Assembly (NCBI GenBank): GCA_900317155.1
Contig: ONFO01000025.1
Coordinates: forward strand, 1 to 45,951
Reading direction: 5' to 3'
Length of the DNA: 45,951 nucleotides
Source: an uncultured Bacteroidales bacterium
GTDB lineage: Bacteria > Bacteroidota > Bacteroidia > Bacteroidales > F082
Positions 35,392 through 43,475 of this stretch are shown here, piece by piece (the first letter of the stretch is position 1; each line of letters begins with the position of its first letter). The notes under the pieces are model-generated. The model was given only the letters and a program-made list of their open reading frames with translations, made no database searches and had not been told where the DNA came from. A program made the position numbers and the translations under genes.

Positions 35392-36159
35392 GTGGAAGAG
35401 ATCCTCAGCATAGTGCAAGGCATGAAGCCCATCACGCTCGACGAGATGAGTGCCGTGAAGCTAATGAACCGCATCGACACGAAGTATGTGGTGACGGAGA
35501 ACCAGCTTCGCGCCATTTTGTTGGGCATCCGCGACAGCTACTATGCCCAGGAAGTGGAAGGCAACCGGTTCTCGCCTTACAACACCGTGTATTACGACAC
35601 GCCCGAGCTGACGATGTACCTCATCCACCACGACCGCCACTTGGTGCGCGACAAGGTGCGCGTGCGTACCTACGTCGACTCCCACCTGACCTTCTGCGAG
35701 GTGAAACACAAGAACAACAAAGGTCGCACGAAGAAGAAACGCATCAAGGTGGAACCCATACCCAACATCTTGGACAACCCGGAGGCGGCTGCGTTTTTGG
35801 CTGAAAAACAACCTTACCCTATCAGCACATTAAGCCCACATCTGGTTACCCTCTTCGACCGAATCACCTTGGTTAATTTCGAAAAGACCGAACGTCTCAC
35901 CATCGATTGCAACCTGCGTTTCGAGAACCTGCGCAACGGTCACACCGCCTCGGTAGCTCCCCTCGCTGTGATGGAACTCAAGCAAGACGGTCGTGCCCAC
36001 TCATTGCTGAAAGATGTGCTCTTTGAATTGAGAATCAGGCCGTTCAAGGTCAGCAAATACTGCATCGGCACCTGCCTGACCCGCCCCGAGGTGAAACAGA
36101 ACCGGTTTAAGAAAAAGCTGAGGAGAATGGAGAAATTGAAAACTATGGCCTATGGCTAA
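35392..36159 (+). CDS. VTC-domain protein, putative polyphosphate polymerase
   Basis: A 255-aa protein of the VTC superfamily. It has MNRIDTKYVVTENQL, the basic strands RDKVRVRTYVDSHLTFCEVK and KHKNNKGRTKKKRIKVEP, and the acidic MELKQDGRA, the tunnel residues that bind triphosphate chains and metal. In yeast Vtc4 this domain makes polyphosphate from ATP. The GTG at 35392 gives VEEILSIVQGMKPITLDEMS; family members have about a dozen residues before the conserved ITLDEM. ATG at 35422 is the alternative. The last codons (TMAYG) are encoded by the TATGGCC repeat, so the natural end has been overwritten. The DUF4956 partner follows. Confidence 0.85.
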   Translation: MEEILSIVQGMKPITLDEMSAVKLMNRIDTKYVVTENQLRAILLGIRDSYYAQEVEGNRFSPYNTVYYDTPELTMYLIHHDRHLVRDKVRVRTYVDSHLTFCEVKHKNNKGRTKKKRIKVEPIPNILDNPEAAAFLAEKQPYPISTLSPHLVTLFDRITLVNFEKTERLTIDCNLRFENLRNGHTASVAPLAVMELKQDGRAHSLLKDVLFELRIRPFKVSKYCIGTCLTRPEVKQNRFKKKLRRMEKLKTMAYG

Positions 36160-36243
36160 TGGCTCATGGCTCGCTACCCCAAAAGGTTCCGTTTTCACAC
36201 CTTGGGTGAAGCGAGCCATAGGCAATAAGTCATAAGCCATCGG
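36143..36243. repeat. TATGGCC-word hairpin overlapping a gene end (copy 2)
   Basis: CTATGGCCTATGGCTAATGG starts inside the last codons of the VTC gene and is answered by GCGAGCCATAGGCAATAAGT and CATAAGCCATCGGCC. GCGAGCC pairs with GGCTCGC in the left arm. Confidence 0.75.
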
Positions 36244-36315
36244 CCAACAACAAATCGAAGATTCGACGAAGTCAATTAAACAATTAAACAGTTAAACAAT
36301 CAACAATCAACAAAT
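36244..36315 (+). repeat. Leader with CAATTAAACAA words and an inverted GACTACGTCGAATC copy
   Basis: GAAGATTCGACGAAGTCAAT (36258-36277) is, with one change, the reverse complement of the insertion found in hairpin elements at 26403 and 33873. It is followed by repeated CAATTAAACA words up to the DUF4956 ATG, like those before the 90-aa gene (31540-31590). Confidence 0.55.
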
Positions 36316-37044
36316 ATGAATCTACTACAAATCAACATGCAGGACTTCGACCCTGACATTGCGCGCGAGTTTGGCGGCGGTGCATCGACCATGGATTTCC
36401 TCGGCGTGCCGCTCTTTGATGCCCAGAGCCTCTGGACGACCTTGATCCGCTTCGTGTTCAACCTCCTCGTCTGCTGGGTCATCATTCATTTCTTCTACTA
36501 CAAGAAGGCCAACCGCAAGGACTATTACTTCACCTTCATCATGTTTGCGGCGGTCATCTTCCTCATCATTTCGCTGATGGAGAACATGAAGATGAACATC
36601 GCCTATGCCCTCGGCCTCTTTGCCATCTTCGGCATGATACGTTACCGAACGGAGACCATCAAAATCCGTGAGATGACCTACCTTTTCGTGGTGATGGGCC
36701 TGAGCATCGTCAACGGCATGGCACTCTCGACGAGTTATATAGAGCTGCTTGCCGTAAACTTGATGATCGTACTGATTATCTGGCTCTTGGACGGCACGAA
36801 GATACTGAAGCACACGGCCATGAAGATCATCCTCTACGACCGCATCGAGAACACCAAACACGGCAAGGAGGAAGACCTGAAGGCCGACCTTATCGAACGC
36901 ACGGGCTTGGATATCACGAAGGTGGAAGTGGGGCATATCGACTATCTGCGCGACGTGGCTTTCGTCAAGGTGTACTACAAGCCGATTGACGGCGAGGTGA
37001 ATACGATAGATACGATAACTAAGCTGAAGGACTTTGATAGTTAG
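36316..37044 (+). CDS. DUF4956 membrane protein
   Basis: A 242-aa protein with about four membrane helices (LIRFVFNLLVCWVIIHFFYY, FIMFAAVIFLIISLM, IAYALGLFAIFGMIRYRT, TYLFVVMGLSIVNGMAL, LLAVNLMIVLIIWLLDG) and the family signature FGMIRYRTETIKIREMTYLF. The C-terminal cytosolic ferredoxin-like domain of about 60 residues ends with DTITKLKDFD. DUF4956 proteins are recurrent neighbours of VTC-domain polymerases and may form the membrane channel that moves polyphosphate; this is inferred from gene pairing. Confidence 0.87.
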   Translation: MNLLQINMQDFDPDIAREFGGGASTMDFLGVPLFDAQSLWTTLIRFVFNLLVCWVIIHFFYYKKANRKDYYFTFIMFAAVIFLIISLMENMKMNIAYALGLFAIFGMIRYRTETIKIREMTYLFVVMGLSIVNGMALSTSYIELLAVNLMIVLIIWLLDGTKILKHTAMKIILYDRIENTKHGKEEDLKADLIERTGLDITKVEVGHIDYLRDVAFVKVYYKPIDGEVNTIDTITKLKDFDS

Positions 37045-37146
37045 ACTATGGCCTATGGCAGATGGCCTATGGCAGTCCCAAGTGAGAAATAGTCTCATGC
37101 TTTTCTTGGTCTGCCCAAGGCCATAAGCCATAATCATAGGCCATAG
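37045..37146. repeat. TATGGCC-word hairpin directly after a stop codon (copy 3)
   Basis: CTATGGCCTATGGCAGATGG begins three bases after the stop and is answered by GGCCATAAGCCATAATCAT and AGGCCATAG. It separates DUF4956 from DUF2490. Confidence 0.75.
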
Positions 37147-37157
37147 TAAATGATTAA

Positions 37158-37838
37158 ATGAAGAGGTTACTAACCATATCATTATTATTGCTTCTGTCGG
37201 CAAGTCTCTTCGCGCAGAGCGAGCGCACGACCGACTTCGGCGGCATTGTCTCGGCTGAGGCAGAGGCGAGTCTGGGCGGTCCCTTTGGCTTGTCGGTGGA
37301 GGAGGAGCTGCGTTTCGACCATGACTTCACCCAGTTCGACCGTTGGCTCAACTCGGTGGGCGTGGACTACACCTGTCTGCACAACCGCATGAACATTGGC
37401 CTTACCGCTGACTACATCCGTCGCCATAACGACCGAGGCTATTACGAGAACCGTGGCCGTTTGGGTCTGCAGGTGACCTACACGGAGGAATGGCGCCGCT
37501 TCAAGTTTCAGGTGCGCAGCAAGGCCATCGGCACCTTTTTGGACGAGCGCACGGGCGAGCATCGGGTCAATCCGAGGCTGTATTGGCGCAACCGGCTGAA
37601 AGTGACCTATCAGCAACCCAATAGCCGATTCAAGTATGCCCTTTCGACCGAGCTGTTTTGGCTCACCAACGACCCCAAGAAAGGCGGCCTCGACAATCTC
37701 CGCACGGTGCTTTCGGTGGATTACCGGTTGGCGCGGCAATACTCGCTTTCCCTTTTCGCCCGCATGGACAACGACTTGCAGGTGAATGCACCCGTTGACC
37801 GATTCTATTTAGGAATGACGTTTAAGGCGAAGTTTTGA
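37158..37838 (+). CDS. DUF2490 outer-membrane beta-barrel protein
   Basis: A 226-aa exported protein, signal peptide MKRLLTISLLLLLSASLFAQ, then alternating beta strands typical of DUF2490 barrels (LSVEEELRFDHDFTQFDRWL, VNPRLYWRNRLKVTYQQPNS, YALSTELFWLTND) and the outer-membrane end RFYLGMTFKAKF. It follows the VTC and DUF4956 genes, completing the group from cytosol to outer membrane. Its activity is unknown. Confidence 0.82.
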   Translation: MKRLLTISLLLLLSASLFAQSERTTDFGGIVSAEAEASLGGPFGLSVEEELRFDHDFTQFDRWLNSVGVDYTCLHNRMNIGLTADYIRRHNDRGYYENRGRLGLQVTYTEEWRRFKFQVRSKAIGTFLDERTGEHRVNPRLYWRNRLKVTYQQPNSRFKYALSTELFWLTNDPKKGGLDNLRTVLSVDYRLARQYSLSLFARMDNDLQVNAPVDRFYLGMTFKAKF

Positions 37839-37863
37839 GCGGTTTTATTATTGCAATTTCAAC

Positions 37864-37898
37864 AAAAAAAGCTGTTTTTTTCGAAATGGCTTTTTTTA
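37864..37898 (+). terminator. Possible A/T-rich terminator after DUF2490
   Basis: AAAAAAAGC at 37864-37872 is complementary to GCTTTTTTT at 37889-37897 and is followed by T-rich DNA. The stem has few G-C pairs, so strength is doubtful. Confidence 0.35.
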
Positions 37899-37913
37899 TT
37901 TGAATTGGTTTCC

Positions 37914-37921
37914 TATTTTTG
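37914..37921 (+). promoter_or_regulatory. Bacteroidota -7 box (TATTTTTG) for the alpha-2-macroglobulin/pbpC pair
   Basis: TATTTTTGTAG is an exact match 30 bp before the ATG at 37952. Confidence 0.55.
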
Positions 37922-37951
37922 TAGTCCCGAAACCAATCAAATCTTATCAAT

Positions 37952-40900
37952 ATGAATACTAAGCATAACATGAAAAGAATCAGTATCAGCATCATCGCTG
38001 TGATGTTGTTGCTGGGTTTCTTGTCGGGTTGCGGCAAGAAAGAGAATGCTGCTGCGCCGAAATCCTTTGTGGAACGCATCCAGCCATTGAATGAGGCCCT
38101 GCTGCCACTGCTTGACAGCTACACCTCCGGTGTCATCGCCTCTGGTGACCCTATTGTGGTCAGGTTTAAGAACCCGGAGACGATGAAGGTGAAGTTTGGC
38201 GAGACGATTTCCGCCAAAGCCTTCGAGTTTACCCCCGCATTGAAAGGTAAGGCCGTATGGATTGACGAGAACACCGTCGGGTTCCAGTACGACCAAATCG
38301 ACAAGGACCAGAATTATGTCTGCAAGTTCAACATGTCTGAGTTTTTGGATGTGGCAGGCGACCAAAAGCTGGAGTTTGGTTTTGGCGTACGTCGCCAGAA
38401 CTTCAGCCTCGTTGCCCAGCAGCCCATCTGCGTCTCCAACGAGTCGATGAACTACAACTTGCGCATTGCCTTTGCCGTGCCCGTCGACCAAGATGAGGCC
38501 ATTCACATGTTTGACGATGCGTTTGCCAAAAAACATCCCGTGCAGGTGACCTATTCGGGGAACAATGTCTATGATTTTGAAGTTCAAGGCTTTGAACGTA
38601 AGAATTCGGACTATACGGTACGTGTCGCATTGGATGGAAAAGCCGTTGATTCGAAGGCGAAGATGGAACGTGAGCTGGTGATTTATGCCAAAGACAAGTT
38701 CATCCCCTTGAGCTTCGATGTCGACCGCAGCTCCAGCCAAGCCACGCTGTTCTTCAGCCAGCCACTGAAGGAAGACCAAAACCTTAATGGCTTTGTCGAC
38801 GTTCCCAGGAATCTGGCTTATAAGGCCGACATCAAGGGCAACAAAATCGACTTCTATTTCGACAAGAGCAAACTCTATTCCTATCAGCTGGATGATTTGA
38901 AAATCGGTATCGGCAGTGGCATTCGTTCCGCCAGCGGCATGGTGCTACAAGAGGATATCGAATACGAACTGGATCTGACCGAGGTGCTGCCCAAGGTGCG
39001 TTGGACCGACGACGGCATCATCATCCCCAATGTGGATGAGACCACGGTCTACTTCGATGCTATCTGCGTCAATTCGGTGACTTTGAGGATTATTCGTATT
39101 TTCGACGACAACATCCTTTCCTTCTTGCAGGACAACGAGTTGGGTGAGACCTACGGTGTGCGCAAGGCAGGTCGTTTGGAGAAGAAAGTCCGTTTGGCTG
39201 TCGACAATCCTTATCCGAACCAATGGAAGACTTTCCCCATCGTGCTTTCAGATTACATCAAGGTGGAACCTGGCGCGATGTATCAGTTGAGCCTCAATTT
39301 CGGTCCTGCCGACTACACGTTCGCCTCCGATGAAATGAAGCATGCTGTGATTGAAAACGAAGCCCTTGAGGCCAGCTATTGGGATGGTGAGAGCTATGAC
39401 TATAAGGAATACAACTACGACGGTGAATGGGGCGACCCCAACGGCTTATACTATTATAACTATGTAGAGGCTAAGAAGAACATCGTCGTCTCCGACCTCG
39501 CTGTCACCGCCAAGATGGGCCGCAACGATGTCGTGGATGTGTATGTCTATCAGATTTCCGATGCCAAGCCCGCCACGGGTGCCCAGGTGATGGCTTATAA
39601 CTTCCAGAAGCAGGAACTGTCCAAAGGCAACGTAGACGGACAAGGCCATGTGCAGCTGAGCTGCGCCAACCGTCCCGCCTTTGTGGTGGCTTCCGATAAG
39701 AAAGGCAGCAAGTCGGTGATCAAGTTGAACGATGGCAATGCCTTGTCGTACAGCCGCTTCGATATTTCGGGTGAACCCGTGGAGAAGGGCGTTTACGCTT
39801 TCGCATATTCCAACCGAGGCGTGTGGCGTCCAGGCGATGAGCTGCAGCTCAACCTCATGCTGAATGATTTTGAGTCGGCCTTGCCGAATGACTATCCGGT
39901 CGTCCTCGAAGTGATTGACGCCTCGGGCCGTCTCTATGCCAAGCAGGTGAATACCAAGCCGGTGAACGACATTTATTGCTTTACCGTCCCGACCAACGTG
40001 TCGGATGAGACAGGTCTATGGCTGGCTCGCTTCAAGGTGGGGACGAACGTCATCACCTCGAATCTGCGCGTGGAGACAATCAAACCCAACCGTTTGGAGA
40101 TTCTCTTCGACCTGCCTGAAGTCGTCAGTACCACACGCAACGAGCGCGTCAATCTGACCTCAAGATGGCTCAATGGCATGAAGGCCAACGGCTTGAAGAC
40201 TGAGGTGGATGTGAAATTGCGCGAAGGTAAGACCACTTTCAAGAACTTCTCTGACTATACCTTTGAAAATGAGACCCAGTTGTTTGAACCGGAGGAGGTT
40301 TCGTTATATAGCGGCCAGCTTAATGCAGAGGGCGTGACCAATGTAGGTTTCGGCCCGTTGCACGATGTGTATGCCTCGCAAATGATGAACGGCATTTTCA
40401 CGGTGAAAGTCTTTGAGAAAGGTGGTGACTTCAGTATTGCCGCATTCAATGCCAAAGTGTCGCCGTATGCCCGTTATGTGGGTGTGAGGTTGCCTGAGAC
40501 TTCTTCAAAATACGGCAGCTATTATGATACCGATAAGGATTGGAAGTTCGACATCGCTGTGGTGAATGAGACGGGCTCGGCTTGCAAGTCGGCTGTCGCC
40601 TTGGACTATGCCCTGTATAAGATGGATTCCTACTGGTGGTGGTCGAGCGAGGACATCTATGATTTGCAGCGTTATGCCTCAGGTACCTACAGGTCACCTG
40701 TGCAGAACGGCGTTTTGACCTGCACGGGCACGACTTCGGTCAGCTTCAACATTCCTGAGGATAAGTGGGGCAGCTACCTCTTCGTGGTGAGAGACAATCA
40801 AGGCGGTCACATGTTTGCCAAGGTCATCGACTTCGACTGGGGTTACGGCCATTCCTCATCCGCTTCGGGCGCTCCCGCCCAGTTGGCCATGAAGGCTACG

Positions 40901-43462
40901 GCTGACAGCTATCAGGTGGGTGAGAAGATCGTGGTTACCTTCCCGGCCAATGACAAGGCCAAGGCTTTGGTCACTGTGGAGTCTAACGACCGTGTGCTGC
41001 AGAGCATGCTTGTTGAGAACCTCGGTCAGGAAGGCAAGGTTGAGATTACCGCCACGGAAGAGATGATTCCGAATGTCTACGTCTACGTGGCCTTGATACA
41101 GCCGCATGATGCCGCCAACGACCTGCCCATCCGTCTCTACGGCGTGATACCCGTGAAGGTGGAGAACAGGAAACTGCAACTGCAGCCCAATATCCAAGTG
41201 CCCGAAACCGCCAACACGAAGAAGAAACTCGACGTGAAGATTAGTGAAGCCGCTGGACAAGCCATGACCTACACCTTGGCTATCGTTGACGAAGGTATCC
41301 TCGGCCTGACCAACTACAAGACCCCGAATCCTTACGGCTACTTCAACAGCAAGCAAGCTTTGAGCGTCCGTACTTGGGACAACTACGCTTCTATCGTGGA
41401 TGCCTTCAGTGGTGAGTTGGGCTCTGTGTATGCCATCGGTGGTGACGGTATCCTCAACCAAGAGGTCACTTTGGACAAGCGCTTCAAGGCTTACGCCGTC
41501 ACTTTAGGACCTTTCGAGTTGAAGGCAGGCGAAACCAATACGCATAGCTTCGATGTGCCGCAATGCTCTGGCGCACTGCGCTTCATGGTGGTGGCTAAGG
41601 GCAACGGTAAGGCTTTTGGCTCGTCGGAGAAACGCATGACGGTGGTCGACCCGATCAACCTCTATGCCTCGGCACCGCGTGTGGTGGCTCCTGGCGATGA
41701 GCTGAACCTCAAGGTACAGGTGCAGGCGCCTACGATGAAGAACAAGACCTTACAAGTGAAGTTCGACAATAAGAACCTTGAGCCCATTGGCAGCTTGCCC
41801 ACCACGGTGCAGATTGATGGCAATGGTGAAGGCATGGTTGCCGTTTTGACGAGCATCCCCAAGACTTTGGGCAATGCCGAACTGAAGGTCTCCGTGACGG
41901 GTGATGGCTACACCGCCGAATCCTCGACCGTGATGCCCATCCGTATGCCTTACGCCGAGCGTCGTAACACCATCACCAAGGAAATCGAGGCTGGACAGAC
42001 AGCCAGCATCCCGTTCAACATGGAGGGTATGGCTGGAACGCAACAAGGCAACATCACCGTGTCGAGCCTGCTGCCTGTCGACTTGTTCGGTCGCATCGAT
42101 TACCTGTTGGGTTATCCGCACGGTTGCCTCGAACAAATCACTTCGAAGGCCTTCCCGCAGCTCTATCTGAACTACTTCGCCCAACTTGACGACAAGACCA
42201 AGGAAGAGATGCAGGAAAATGTTAACTGGGTGATTACCAATATGAAGGCGTACCAGAAATCAGACAACTCCATGTCGAACTGGCCCAGTGGATCTTACGT
42301 CAATCCATGGACTGAAATCTATGCCTTGCATTTCCTCGTTGAGGCCAACAAGCAAGGCTATAATGTGCCGCAGTACTTCCTCGACGGCTTGCTGAAATAC
42401 CAAGCTGACCGTGCCAAGCAGTGGAAGAACAACATCGACTACAAACAAGGGGAAACCATCCAGGCCTACCGTCTCTTTGTGTTGGCTTTGGCTGGCAAGG
42501 CTGAGATGGGTGCCATGAACCGCTTCAAGGAGTTAGATATGATGTACGACCTGACCAAGGTGCTTGCTGCGGGTGCTTTCGCTCAGACGGGTAAGACCAA
42601 TATTGCCCAGAAGCTGTTGCCCGCCTATGAAGACGGCAAGGCCATGTCTGACTATTATTCTTCCTTCGGCTCACTTATGCGCGACCTCTCTTTCCTGACC
42701 TATGTCCAGATGCTCTGTGATGTGGATCAACAGACGGTGCAGAACAACATCAACGAGGTGTGCCGCATGATGAGCACCAACCGTTGGATGGACACCCAGA
42801 CCACGGCCTTCTCGCTCTTTGTGTTGGGTAAGTATGCCGAGAAGATGAACGTTAAAAACACGAACCTCTCTGCCACAGTGAAGGCCAATGGCGACGAGCG
42901 TACCTTGAACACCAATATGGCTTCGGTAGGCTATGGCTTCACGCCGAAGTTGGGCAGCAACACGGTTGAGGTGAAGAACAACACCGACCAGAAACTGATA
43001 GCGAATGTCTTCACCAAGACTGCAGTGGCCGAATACGACATGAATGAGGGTGGCAACCTGATCAATATGACGGTGGACTACTTCGACAAGAACGGTAACC
43101 CAGTGAACTTGAACTCGTTGACTGCAGGCACCGATCTTGTGGTGAAGATTAGTGTGTATAATCCGAGCGAATGGCGTGTCACCGAGCTGGCGTTGTCGTA
43201 CTATCTGCCTTCGGGTTGGGAGTTGGTTAACGAGCGTGTGGCAGGTGACGAGACGGTCAACCAAGGCGCCAAGCATATTGACTTGCGCGACGACCGCGCT
43301 TACTTCTACTTCGACCTGTGGTCGAGAGAAAGAGTGAACTTCACGCTGAAGGTCAACGCCACCTACGAAGGTAACTACATGATCCCTGCCGTCCGTTGCG
43401 AGGACATGTACAATGCTGATATCTTCTACAACGTTCCTGCTCGTGGGTGTGTGGTGAAGTAA
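37952..43462 (+). CDS. Bacterial alpha-2-macroglobulin lipoprotein with thioester
   Basis: A 1,836-aa lipoprotein: signal with lipobox AVMLLLGFLSGCGKK (the shorter start MKRISIS at 37970 is equally possible), a series of macroglobulin beta domains, a bait-like region, the MG/alpha-2-macroglobulin block (FSYSNRGVWRPGDELQLNLM reads here as FAYSNRGVWRPGDELQLNLM), and the thioester signature YPHGCLEQITSKAFPQLYL in the C-terminal half, with the alpha-toroid and receptor-like domain after it. It is expected in the periplasm, trapping proteases that breach the outer membrane. It is 13 bp ahead of pbpC, the classic partner, which would repair peptidoglycan at the same damage. The CLEQ cysteine and glutamine are both intact. 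Confidence 0.93.
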   Translation: MNTKHNMKRISISIIAVMLLLGFLSGCGKKENAAAPKSFVERIQPLNEALLPLLDSYTSGVIASGDPIVVRFKNPETMKVKFGETISAKAFEFTPALKGKAVWIDENTVGFQYDQIDKDQNYVCKFNMSEFLDVAGDQKLEFGFGVRRQNFSLVAQQPICVSNESMNYNLRIAFAVPVDQDEAIHMFDDAFAKKHPVQVTYSGNNVYDFEVQGFERKNSDYTVRVALDGKAVDSKAKMERELVIYAKDKFIPLSFDVDRSSSQATLFFSQPLKEDQNLNGFVDVPRNLAYKADIKGNKIDFYFDKSKLYSYQLDDLKIGIGSGIRSASGMVLQEDIEYELDLTEVLPKVRWTDDGIIIPNVDETTVYFDAICVNSVTLRIIRIFDDNILSFLQDNELGETYGVRKAGRLEKKVRLAVDNPYPNQWKTFPIVLSDYIKVEPGAMYQLSLNFGPADYTFASDEMKHAVIENEALEASYWDGESYDYKEYNYDGEWGDPNGLYYYNYVEAKKNIVVSDLAVTAKMGRNDVVDVYVYQISDAKPATGAQVMAYNFQKQELSKGNVDGQGHVQLSCANRPAFVVASDKKGSKSVIKLNDGNALSYSRFDISGEPVEKGVYAFAYSNRGVWRPGDELQLNLMLNDFESALPNDYPVVLEVIDASGRLYAKQVNTKPVNDIYCFTVPTNVSDETGLWLARFKVGTNVITSNLRVETIKPNRLEILFDLPEVVSTTRNERVNLTSRWLNGMKANGLKTEVDVKLREGKTTFKNFSDYTFENETQLFEPEEVSLYSGQLNAEGVTNVGFGPLHDVYASQMMNGIFTVKVFEKGGDFSIAAFNAKVSPYARYVGVRLPETSSKYGSYYDTDKDWKFDIAVVNETGSACKSAVALDYALYKMDSYWWWSSEDIYDLQRYASGTYRSPVQNGVLTCTGTTSVSFNIPEDKWGSYLFVVRDNQGGHMFAKVIDFDWGYGHSSSASGAPAQLAMKATADSYQVGEKIVVTFPANDKAKALVTVESNDRVLQSMLVENLGQEGKVEITATEEMIPNVYVYVALIQPHDAANDLPIRLYGVIPVKVENRKLQLQPNIQVPETANTKKKLDVKISEAAGQAMTYTLAIVDEGILGLTNYKTPNPYGYFNSKQALSVRTWDNYASIVDAFSGELGSVYAIGGDGILNQEVTLDKRFKAYAVTLGPFELKAGETNTHSFDVPQCSGALRFMVVAKGNGKAFGSSEKRMTVVDPINLYASAPRVVAPGDELNLKVQVQAPTMKNKTLQVKFDNKNLEPIGSLPTTVQIDGNGEGMVAVLTSIPKTLGNAELKVSVTGDGYTAESSTVMPIRMPYAERRNTITKEIEAGQTASIPFNMEGMAGTQQGNITVSSLLPVDLFGRIDYLLGYPHGCLEQITSKAFPQLYLNYFAQLDDKTKEEMQENVNWVITNMKAYQKSDNSMSNWPSGSYVNPWTEIYALHFLVEANKQGYNVPQYFLDGLLKYQADRAKQWKNNIDYKQGETIQAYRLFVLALAGKAEMGAMNRFKELDMMYDLTKVLAAGAFAQTGKTNIAQKLLPAYEDGKAMSDYYSSFGSLMRDLSFLTYVQMLCDVDQQTVQNNINEVCRMMSTNRWMDTQTTAFSLFVLGKYAEKMNVKNTNLSATVKANGDERTLNTNMASVGYGFTPKLGSNTVEVKNNTDQKLIANVFTKTAVAEYDMNEGGNLINMTVDYFDKNGNPVNLNSLTAGTDLVVKISVYNPSEWRVTELALSYYLPSGWELVNERVAGDETVNQGAKHIDLRDDRAYFYFDLWSRERVNFTLKVNATYEGNYMIPAVRCEDMYNADIFYNVPARGCVVK

Positions 43463-43475
43463 ATCGTTTAAAGCG

